Assembly (NCBI GenBank): GCA_038049695.1
Contig: CP142457.1
Span: forward strand, 58,958,501-59,022,500
Length of the DNA stretch: 64,000 nucleotides
Direction of reading: 5' to 3'
DNA from: Cinnamomum chago
Lineage: Eukaryota; Streptophyta; Magnoliopsida; Laurales; Lauraceae
In this document: in pieces, positions 48,051-58,261 of the stretch
Layout: every line of letters begins with the position of its first letter
Position numbering within the stretch: the first letter of the stretch is position 1
Made by a program: the position numbers and the translations under genes
Notes under the pieces: model-generated
What the model saw: only the letters and a program-made list of their open reading frames with translations
Told to the model about the DNA's origin: nothing
Database searches by the model: none

Positions 48051-50134
48051 GGAGTTCAGATAAATTCATCTAAGTTTGAAATAAAACCATTTGAAAAAAA
48101 ACTAGGACAAACTTATATATCTTTTCAAAGAAACTCACAATAAAAAAAGAAGAAGGATATATAATAGACACGTGAAGAAGAAAACTAAAGAAGATCACAG
48201 AAACTCTAATTTTCTCTGCCCGGTCGTCTTCTCCAGCAAACTTAGATCTGCGTCTTCCTCGTCGAAGACCATGTACTGTAGTAGAGCCCTAGACCTCATC
48301 TGTTCTGATTTTGCAGCAGTAACCAAGAGATAACAGTCTGTTGTCTTTCTCTTTGACGATGAAAGAAATGAGAGGGAACCTTATCCTAAAATTGAGGGGG
48401 AATGGAAGATTTGAAAATTTAAAATTTAAAAGTTATGCATAAACGGTTGAATGGGCAAATTAGTGACGAAAATGTATGATGTGGCATGCTAATAACCTCC
48501 GCCTGTATTAATCTCATGTGCAAGCGACTCTAGGCCTTAAACGATAGTACCGTATACTAGAGACTTTATAACTCAATACTCAGGGATCTCTCACTAATTT
48601 ACCCTAAAGCATAACCATAAAGAGCATAAAGAATAACCACAATAAGCATAGGCATTTATTAACTTTTAGGAGATGTTATAATTTTTTACATATGCAAAAC
48701 CCCAAACACATTCAGCAAAAAAAAAAAAAACCCCACCTACCCAAATCCTAGGTCTGCCCCGGGCCCAAATGATGGATTTTTTCCCCTATTCCACATGCTT
48801 TCTTACAATCTAAGGAGATTCTATCAATCAATTGTTATTTGAGATACACCTGTATTGGTATATCCAATCCAAATTTGCCAATGGTAAAAAATATCTTCCT
48901 TGATATAAAGCAATTAAGAGGGGAGTCGATCTGCAGTTTTATAGAAACAGGGAGATAATCTTTCATCCAATCTACATTTGCAACTGTGTAAAATCTCATG
49001 CCAACTAATGCGCTCGAGTCCTGATCCCGAGAATTTTGAAACAATTGGCGAATGTGATTAGACAACCATTCAAACCGTCGGGCTCCAATGATTTGCATGT
49101 TTCAAAGTTGGGCCTTTTGAGCTAGTGAGTTCTTGTTTGTTTGTAGGGTAGCGTAAAAAGAAATAAAAAAATAAAAAAAACTTGCTTTTGCTCCCAAGTT
49201 CCTCCACATTTTATTTATTTATTTTACACTCAATTTCATTTGATTTTACTCAACACTACAAACAAACAAGAAGTGACCATCAACATCCAAATGATCACCT
49301 GGACTTCATTTTCATATTATTGGCTAAACCCTAAAGCTTCTTGAAGGTTTTGCAGGACTCACTAAAATAAATGCCAGTCTAACTAATCAAATCAATGCAG
49401 TGGATGTAACCAATCAAACAAGATAGAACTAGCAAATAAATTTACCAATTACACACCACAAGAAGGCAGACATAAATTTAATGTGGAAACCCTTTTCAGG
49501 GAGAAAAACCACAATTCAGAAATCAAGAATTGACGAATAGTTATAAGATATACTCACAGCTCCTTTATCTTAGTCTGTACCCCGACCTAAAGACTGTAGT
49601 TGTTCTTGCACAACTTTCACTAACATGACGACTTCTAGCTTGCACCGTTCTCCTTACTTGATCTCTTCGCACATAGTCAACCAAGATGATCAATATTCTA
49701 TAAGAGAATAGAAGCAACAAAACCCTTTAGAGCAATCATTCAGAATAATTTCTCAATGGCTCTAGAGAAACAAGAAAATATCTCTTAGGGTATTCTAACC
49801 TCGAAAAGAGAATTAACTTCTTATATGTGTTTAGATTGAAAGAAACACCCAATGTATAGGCCCAAGCTCATACAAGAGACGTCTAAGAGTAATATACGAA
49901 TATAAAATCTTTTCAAACTCAATAAACAGTTCGGATTGAATCGGACCAGGCTTGGTCCGCCTGGCTCGCAAGCATGAGCTCGCTACAGCCAGACATCACA
50001 CTGCCTCGGACTCTTAACAGCAGACAGCGACTGTACCTTAAGCTTCACATATTTGGCAGCCTGGTACCTCACAAGTTGTCCCACATGCAGAGGGTCTTGC
50101 TGCATATGATTTAAGTTAAAGAGACGCATGATGT

Positions 50135-50140
50135 TATATA
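50135..50140 (+). promoter_or_regulatory. TATA box of gene D
   Basis: 'gttatatag' with TATATA at 50135-50140 lies about 115 bp upstream of the ATG at 50255, the same distance as the TATA-like box of gene A. Confidence 0.45.
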
Positions 50141-50254
50141 GTTAGCTCTCTTCCTTTCCGACCATCCTAGATCGAAGAACAAACTCTTCTCCATTCCTCA
50201 TTTATCCAACTCTGTTAAAAAAAAAAAAAAGCCTCTCTGACTTTGAGAAGAAAC

Positions 50255-53142
50255 ATGGCTGAGACGCTCCTCTCCACCGGATTCAGATTCGATAAACTCC
50301 CCGAAAACTACATCAGGCCTGAGTCTGAGAGGCCTCGTCTCTCAGAAGTAGTCTCCCTAAAAGTGCCATTGATTGACTTGGACAGCTCCATTAATAGAGA
50401 GGGAATCGTTAGCCAAATCGGCAATGCATGTCGTGATTTTGGCATCTTCCAGGTTTTTTGTTGTCCTCTCTCTTGGTTTGAAACTGATATATCTTACAGT
50501 GATGTGTAGGATATTGCTTGCTATATGATGCCTTTGTTGGTTTTTTATCTACTTGTTGTAATCGTTTTTTCTAGGTGACGAACCATGGGATCTCTACAGA
50601 GTCCATTCAGAAAGTGTTTGCAGTCACCAAGGAATTCTTTCAGCTGCCAGTGGAGGAGAAGATGAGATATTACTCAAATGACCCATCAAAGAATGTAAGA
50701 TTGTCGACGAGTAGGTACTTCAACGTGGAGAACGAGAAGGTTCACAACTGGAGGGACTTTCTTCGATTTTATAGCAACCCGTTGGAGGAATTCGTGAATG
50801 ACTGGCCTACCAATCCCCAATCTTTCAAGTAAAATGCCTACTTTTTAAACTATCAGTTATCAATTTTTCGAAAAGTATTTCCGCTGTAATCATGCCTCAA
50901 GTTTTTTTTTTTTTTTAAGGAATGGTTAGCTGAATAAACTTATTGTAATTGTCTTTTTTTCTTTTTTAAAGAAAAATGAGATTTCGAGAGGTAAACCAGG
51001 TCGCGAGTGTTTCGCATTAGTAAGGGCAAGATTTTTACTTACATTCTTTCAAGTGTGTGGATGTTTGTAATTCAAATGAAGCGGAGGTGCTTGCCACCTT
51101 AAAAGCTCTTCAGTTGCTCTCCAGAAGATCAATGGTGGCTTCAGGAATTCAAGTCAGTGGGTCAACGAAAGACTTATCTTTCAGAAATTGAATAAATTTG
51201 TTTTCTCCTTTACAAGCATCTGTCATCTACTTTCAATAATCCGACAAATATAATATAAAGTTTTCAAATAATCTATTTCCGATAATCCAACAAAGATAAC
51301 ATTGAATTCTAAAAAATAAATAAACATAAATGTCTAAACACGAAAGGTATTTAGATGTTAAGTTTGGGTAAATAAAAAGTTGCTGACATAATATCTAAAA
51401 AATGAAATTTTCTTTAAAAAAAAAAAGCAGGACCCATTATTTTTTTTTTAGGTAGACAGATGACCCATTAATTTAGGCATTGAGTGAGGTCAAAAACTTC
51501 TCATAAGTTCAATTTATGAAAGAAATTCTTTTTCTTTTTAATATTTTCCCAGTTCTCAGTGGGCAATTAACCCCACTGGGATTAATGTAGCGCCTCCCAT
51601 GCAGAAGATTTGGTGGTAATCTTGTTGCGGAAAGTAATTCTTTCGATCCAAAACCTTGGGTGTCTAACAGGAAGGCTAGTCTTCATAAATTTGAAATTAG
51701 GAGTTATCTTCTTCTAATCTTGTCGAGTTCTACCATGAGAGTAGATCAGTTAATTTCATGGCGGATGCTCTACCCATGCAAGGGGTTGTAAGGCCAAGTC
51801 CTTGATGGGAGTGGTTATGTAAGTATACTAATGTATAAAAGTAAACTTCAAATATTACTTAATAAACATCACTCATTGACAACTCTATTACAAATACAGC
51901 TTGATTAATGGAGTTTTGCCTTTATAGATGGAGCTTTGGTGACCATATGGATCTATTTAAATGGTAATATTCGGGTATGTTATATGAGAACTTTTTTGGA
52001 GGGCCCAATTGTGGGCCCCATTTGGAGATGGGACCAGGGGGATGGAAAGATATATGTGAGACCACCTCAAGTATCAAGTTTGACCCCAAACCTATGCCCA
52101 TAACCCCTTCATCAGTGGCCTACAAGTTTAATGGCTTTATATTCAAAAAAATATTCAACTCCTCTATCCAACGGTTCAGTCTATTTGGATCTGTGTCAAT
52201 CCTTGAGATTATTGACTATCAGGGGGGTTCCTATTGGTTGCTAGGTTTGGATGGGTTGCTAGTTGGGCCCCGCAAAATATTCTTATATAATATATGAGAA
52301 CCAGTTCTCACTTGAATATTTTCTGTATTTAAATATTATACTAGTAAAACACATTTGTTTGTGTGTGTGTGTGAGTGGGTGTGCAAGTGTTGGGAGTCTC
52401 CAATGTAGCAAAACCCTTTTTTTTTTCGGTGATGATTTTGGGGTCCTATTGTGTAATTTTCCTATGCATCGTTGCAGGGATGTGATGGGCAAGTACAGTA
52501 GAGAATCGAGAGAGCTTGGGTTCAAACTACTTGGAGCCATCTCTGAGAGCTTAGGCTTGGAAACGGACTACATTGAAAGAGTGCTTGGTAAAGTAAGCCA
52601 GCACATGACGATGAATTACTACCCAGCATGTCCAGAGCCAGACCTGACTTTTGGATTCCCAGCCCATACAGACAAAAGTGCTCTTACAATTCTCCTCCCA
52701 GATGATAAGGTGGCAGGCCTGCAGATGCTGAAAGATGGCAAGTGGTCTTTTGTTGACTCTCACCCCAACTCGGTCCTTGTAAACTTAGGCGATCAAATAC
52801 AGGTAAAATCTCAATTAACAAAGAGGCAGCAATCATCTGTTTGTTTTGATCTGTTTTATTCTGGCTACTGAACATGGATTTTTAAGGAAATTGTAAGTGC
52901 AGGTATTGAGCAATGGAAGGTATAAAAGTGTGTGGCATCGGGTCACTGTTAACTCTAATCAGGAGAGAATCTCAGTGGGGTCATTCCTCCTCCCTGCGAA
53001 TGATGCTGTTATTGCCCCAGCAAAAAAGTTGATCAGCGAAGAATCTCCAGCAATGTACAACAGTTTCATATATGAGGATTATGACAATAAGATTTTGAGC
53101 GGGAGTGTCGACGATGAAAAATGCTTAGAGCTCTTTAAATAG
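50255..53142 (+). CDS. DMR6-like 2-oxoglutarate/Fe(II) dioxygenase, gene D (divergent)
   Basis: Four exons: 50255-50452, 50575-50828, 52478-52802 and 52903-53142, 338 aa, GT-AG throughout. An in-frame ATG 12 bp upstream (50243) is possible, but MAETLLSTG aligns with the starts of A and C. Iron and cosubstrate residues are intact: N-x-Y in NYYPACP, H214-T-D216, H271 and R281-I-S283. It is the most diverged member of the array. There are two extra residues in exon 2 (STSRYFN, others STSFN). PACP replaces PPCP, LLPDDKVAGLQM replaces LLQDHxVAGLQV, NSVLVNLGD replaces NSLVxNIGD, and VLSNG replaces ALSNG. The C-terminus (YEDYDNKILSGSVDDEKC) is reworked compared with YDEYYKKFWSRNLDDEHC. These changes could mean altered substrate use or early relaxation of selection. 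The frame is fully open. Confidence 0.9.
50829..52477 (+). other. Intron 2 of gene D (1.65 kb)
   Basis: It starts GTAAAATG and ends GTTGCAG. It is shorter than in A and C. It holds a Mutator-like MITE (51992-52290) and a 'gtgtgtgtgtgag' short repeat near 52361. No coding exon. Confidence 0.75.
51992..52290. mobile_element. Mutator-like MITE, 299 bp, with 11-bp direct flanks
   Basis: TATATGAGAAC is repeated exactly at 51981-51991 and 52291-52301, in the range of the 9-11 bp duplications of Mutator-like elements. Inside the flanks the ends are imperfectly inverted ('ggagggcccaa' on the left; the right end 'ttgggccccgc' is its reverse-complement form). The internal sequence resembles the 24740-25121 MITE. 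It lies in intron 2 of gene D only. Confidence 0.65.
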
Positions 53143-55932
53143 GGTTGCAGATGGGCTGATCTGGGCCAGGCAGAGTTAGATGGTTGTCCAAATCCATACC
53201 TTTTGGCTAGTGTGCAGGCATGAGTAGTATTTTTTTTTTTTCCTTTTTACACCAGAATGCAGGTTAATAAATCCAAACTGCTCTAAGATATGGCTTCTCC
53301 ATATTTGAGCACAGTGTCAAATTTCTCTCCAATTAGAGTTGGGTCAATTATTAAACTACTTGGTCGTTTCATCTAATATCATTCTAATGTTTGGGCTGAA
53401 ATTTGTTAATGCCCAATTTGCTCTAGTGCCAATAGAATACAGATCTGTAGCTCGTACTTTAAGCAGTTTGGATTTATGAAGGCGCACGGTTCCATCTTTG
53501 GCCTAAACAATAACTCAATATTGCAAGCACACTGCGCCGGAGGAGACTCAAACTCCGTTATTGGACACAGTATTTAGCCATATTCAGACAAATTAAGCAT
53601 GGTCGAATCCTACCTGGCCCAAGCTGGTACAGCCCACCTGCTACCCAGTTTTAGAGTGATAAGGTTGAACGACCCTTTCAACCGACTGTAATGAGCTCAA
53701 TTTCATTAGATGCAAGGCTTTTGTTTTAAATGCAGTAATATAATATATGTCAAACTGTGTTTCTTCTATCTAAGATTGTTTGGTTTAGTCAATGATTGAG
53801 TTTGTTTTCTGTAAGCTAGTCAATCATTGAGTTGGAATTAAGTTGGAATATGATAACCATTATCATTAGTTTTACCAAGAGAAACAAAGAAGTCATGATA
53901 TATAATTAGAGAATTCCAAGCACATGTGAATTAGTCCACAGTTAAATGAAATTAATTGCAAGAATGGATTGGAAACTCTAAATATGTGTGGCTATGGATT
54001 GAAGCAGATCACTTTGAGTTGGGTTGCATCTTTGGATGCTGAGTGGAGATCCACCAATAATGGTGAAGTGTCAACCCAAATTCTAAATCCATGGTCGGGT
54101 CGGGGTTGGGCTGGTATGTGTAGTATGCCATGGTCTCATCCCCGGACCCGGCCGATTTTTCATTTCAACACACACCTACAGCCCAAACTTCTACAAACCT
54201 AGCCAGGTGCAGCTTATGAGATGGGAAATTATTTTGTAAACAGAAATATCTCTACCTGTATGTTTTAAGGCCAAGATGAAATATGATTAGGAAGGTCTCA
54301 GAGGCCAGTGCGGGGCATTATAAATCCACACTATTTAAAATCACTGTCCCGCCTTTTTCTATCGTTAGGACAAATTAATATCACTTTTAGATTGTTTACC
54401 TCTCAGACATGTGATTAAATTTTGAAAAATCAAGGTAAGATTTTTTTTTTAGTCAATATGACAATGGTCATGACTTTCGTAGTGAAGTTTTGCAATTTTA
54501 AGCGGTTTGGATTCCAAAGGTAAGAACCTAATTCAAACAGTTAGTTTGCCAACTAAGACCAGCCAAAATTGGGTTGATTAGGTCGATTTTGAGTTAAGCC
54601 CAACCCAACTTCCTGGTGTGATGAAAAAGCTTGATGGAGTAGACGCCCCACTCTTGGGCGGGTTCACATTATTGGACCAGTTTGTACTTCTCTGTTTTTT
54701 TTTTCAGAAAAAGTGAAATTTTGTTTAAGTAAGAGATCATTACAATAAGAGCTGGATGTCTTCAATTGCCTCTTCAGATTGCTGACTCTCTAATCTCAGA
54801 TTTGGAGCGGATATTCATCTGATCCTGCAAATATATAGAGCATTGATATCAGAACTCAGGAGGCGGGGCATTCAGAAGCTTAGTGAATGTTTGCAGCCCA
54901 ATTTTAGCCGATGCATCTGCCACTCATGTGAATGTTGGGGGCTTTCCAAGTTGGGATGGACCAGTTTGAATTTAATTTGAACATTGATCAAGGTTGAAAA
55001 ACCCGTGATTCGGACTTGATTCGCCAAAAAAAAATTCACTTGGATAGAGATTACATGGAGACTCGAGCGACTCATTTTTTTAAATAATATTACAAATATT
55101 TAAAAATGAGTCAAATACTCATAGAATATAAATATATATTTATTTACACGCATTCATGATAATCAATTCAAATTGAAAAATTATATGTAAAAGAAAATAC
55201 TAAAATAAGAAAAATCAAAGAAAAACAGTGTATATTACATAATTTATTGGTCCAAATATCAAATGTAAAATATCAAATATAAGTTTTAAATTACATTATA
55301 GTCATCATTTTAAAATTGTTGACTTTAAGATTACTTAAAATTACAGATATTAATTGTTTAAAACTATATTTGCCTATCAATTGGTTCTGAGTGAAAAAAA
55401 AAGTTATTAAAATAAGATGACTTGGTCAAATCTCCCCTAGATTTGACTCGATCCTTTATCAAAATCTGATGACACGGGAGGAAAATGAGTCAATTCGGGG
55501 AGTATTCCAACCTTGAGATTGAGACCTCCATCTGGTCCAATAGAAGGAATGAGAATTATTTATTTATTTCATCAATGAATACACATTTGATCTTCAATCC
55601 AATTGTAACAGTGGGATGAAGATTATGAAACCTAACAATCTAATTAGTTCATCAAAACTCATCATCCTAACACTTTAGGTTCAATTCAAGCTATAGTCTA
55701 TTTAGACACCCTCTCCGAAGTGGTCCTTAGAATACAGCAAAGAAAGGAAAGAGAAATAAGAGGTCCTGGAACTGCATTTGCAATACCATTTGCTCTTTTC
55801 TCTCTCCTTCCATTCCACTTCTCTTCTCCCTGCAACTCCCATTTTGTTTTCTTTGTCATGAAACCAAAATGCCTATCACTCCTCCCCAAACAACCCACAT
55901 GCGTTGCCTTTGTTAATCATATGTGAAGCCGA
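53143..55932. other. 3' flank of gene D
   Basis: It begins with the shared 3' UTR block ('ttgcagatgggc...gggccagg'). 53940-54020 aligns with the sequence fused into gene B's C-terminus and with gene A flank near 20515. 54230-54670 aligns with flanks of B and C, including the uninterrupted equivalent of the solo-LTR insertion site. No gene recognised. Confidence 0.55.
54988..55516. mobile_element. MITE-like element with TCAAGGTTG termini
   Basis: Left 'tcaaggttgaaaaaccc' and the reverse complement of the right end 'tcaaggttggaatactcc' are inverted. Adjacent 'gatt/aatc...gactc' blocks also mirror each other. The interior is AT-rich and resembles 58560-58700. Target duplication is unclear (TTGA on both sides at best). 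Confidence 0.45.
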
Positions 55933-55937
55933 GTAGA

Positions 55938-58256
55938 TGTTAGGCTCCGTCTCGAGTTAATCCCAATTAACTCTAATAAATGGAACTTAAGACTAATTAA
56001 GCCAGTTTAAATGACTTAATGGTGATTTATCACCAAATGAAGTTGACGTGCCTAATGTAGGCTTAATGAAGTGTTAGACAAAATTAGGAAGTGATTTAAA
56101 TGGAAATGAAGTTCAAATGAGCAAAACAAGGATTTTTTTATAAATACGGAATTATACGTATTTTCTCGGATACAGAAAGTCTTGATACCAATTTGTGTAT
56201 CTCGACGAGTACGATGAATTGTATAAAAGACCTGAATTGATTCGATGAATATCGGATCAAATGGATCGTTAATTGACTTGATTTGTAAATGAGAGAATAA
56301 ATGGGGGGTCAAATGCAAATTTCCCTTATAAGATGAGATGAGGAACTCAATTGAGTTCATTCATCTCCAGCAACTTCAGCAGCAGCCGTTTCACCCCTTT
56401 TTCTTCTTCTTTCTTCCTCCATTTCTTCATCATTAAGTGTGAATCAAGTGAAGGAGTAAGTGAAGGAGTTCATCATCTTCCTCTTCTTCATTTTCTTGAT
56501 CATCTTCTTGGAGTATTCTTGGAAGTCAAGCTTCACTTTGAGGAAATCCAACTCAAATCAAGCTAAACAAGGAGTCTAAGCTTCCATTAAGGCAAGTTAT
56601 ACATGTACTTATGCTTGTTGAGGTAGTTTGTGGATTTTGATAGAAAGAAATGATGATTAGGGTGCATTATGGGTTTTAAAACCCTAATTAGATTATGTAT
56701 TATTGTTAGATTAATTGGAAATGGATGGTGTGTGTGGAGGGGACAGGAGGTCCTATTGTTCTTGCAGGTTGTAGAGGAGTAATGGAGGAATGGGTGTAAA
56801 AGAAGAGAGAAGGAATCAGAATTTCGGAGTCAAATTCTGGACAGTTCGCTCGAGCGAACAGGGAGTCGCTCGAGCGACCAAGGTTCTATTTTAGAGAAAA
56901 CGCGTCCTGGATCGGTCGCTCGAACGAACATAAAAATGCGGTCGAGCGACCAACGTTCTGTGAGGTGTCCGCTCGAGCGAACTTTACTCGCTCGAGCGAA
57001 CCGAATACAGAAACACACATTAATAGTAAAGTGGAAATTTTGGCCAATCGCAAGGACCGAGTGAGTCTCGGATTTCGCGAGAACTAAGAGCCCTTAGGTG
57101 ATCCTAGATGCTTCTCATGTAGTGAAATAACTTACGACTAATTTCAATGGATCAATAAGGCTAATATTAGTGGTGTTTAAATCTTCAAAAGTGTTGACTA
57201 CGGTTCTCTCAATGCACCATTTCATTCCACAATGTCATCTATAGTAATACGTGCACTGATAAACCGTGTTTCACTTGAGTGTTGGGTTTAGATATTTGGT
57301 TTTTGTATAGAGTAATAGTGTTTAGAATCAGTGACCTGTCTGGCACTACCTAGTGGTTTCCGAACTTATAATGAAAAGTAACAATGAACTGAATGAATTG
57401 ATAAGTGAATTGCTATTCCTACTGCAGTAGATGAGATTGGGGTGTTCCGGAGCCCGTGGTGACACCAGTGATCTCTGATCAAGACACTGGGAGATCCCAC
57501 CTTATTGGACCGAAAGGTCATTGACTGAAAAGTCATACATTGAAAAGCCATTAATAAATATTGAACCTAATGAATAAATGAACATGAATTGCTTCCGTTT
57601 GGAAGAACAGAATGGAGTTGAAACCAATGCTAGTGTAGTTGTCATATTATTATCATTGTTAATTATGTTTATTATGGATTGTTTAGTACTGTTAAACAAT
57701 GAATTGTTAGAAATTGTTAAGCATGCCATAGATATATGTATACCTTGTTGAACCGTCGTGTTCATGGTATTACTTATGATATTACAGGCTCAGTTGCCCG
57801 TACCGATCCCTCCGAGACCGTCCCGCCAGCGGAGGAGGCCCATTCGCTACCTTCAGGAGGTCTAGCTGAATGGACGTGATCAGAGAGCGGTTCATTGGAA
57901 TCTTTTGGAGACTTTTGAGAAATGTTTTATATATTCATTTTGGTATTGTAGGAACTGTATATGATGTCCCCTGCATTGTATTAAATATGCAGTGGTTGAT
58001 CGGTAGGATGTAAAGTGAACTGAACTATACGTTTTAAAGTACATAGTCTGATCCATTTTGATTAGATGGTTGTCAATGTATAAATGTACATTGTTGTATA
58101 TTTCCGCGCAACTGTACATTGACAGGTACGTATGCAAGATCCCTTGTAGACTTCGTTGTAACTTCGGTTAAACGGGGTTTACGGGAGTAAGTATGATTAT
58201 CATCGCGACCTGGGGGTTAACCCTAATGACTCTGATCTCGGGTCCGGGTCATGACA
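55938..58256 (+). mobile_element. Gypsy-type solo LTR, 2.32 kb, exact 5-bp TSD
   Basis: It starts TGTTAGGCTCC and ends 'ccgggtcatgaca' (TG...CA). GTAGA occurs on both sides (55933-55937 and 58257-58261), the 5-bp target duplication expected for LTR retrotransposons, so both ends are well fixed. No gag-pol is inside; it is a solo LTR produced by recombination between LTRs. A TATA-like 'ccttataag' lies near 56324. A palindrome cluster occupies 56843-57002. The 'aaggcaagtta' block at about 56589 has counterparts in the other two LTRs. Confidence 0.88.
56843..57002. repeat. Cluster of TTCGCTCGAGCGAA-type palindromes in the LTR
   Basis: About six copies of 'gttcgctcgagcgaac' or 'gtcgctcgagcgacc' variants occur in 160 bp, some with one arm mutated ('gctcgaacgaac', 'cggtcgagcgacc'). 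Each is a self-complementary 14-16 bp palindrome with CpG sites, unlike the sequence around it. Confidence 0.85.
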
Positions 58257-58261
58257 GTAGA

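Larger units (their letters stand above)
45945..50134. other. Gene-free stretch upstream of gene D
   Basis: It contains a purine-rich segment at 46207-46440 (source of a spurious 196-codon minus-strand ORF), a 'catcta' microsatellite near 46641-46660, two tandem-repeat zones, and 'gtggaaacccttttcaggga' near 49481, reminiscent of retroelement sequence. The minus ORF at 48835-49098 (87 codons) has a normal composition but no recognised family. No supported gene. Confidence 0.4.

Noticed and set aside
48835..49098. 87-codon minus-strand ORF
   Set aside because: Composition is normal, but no family was recognised and no partner exons could be joined.
57366..58137. Several minus-strand ORFs of 61-87 codons
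   Set aside because: They fall inside the solo LTR at 55938-58256 and have no retroelement domain.
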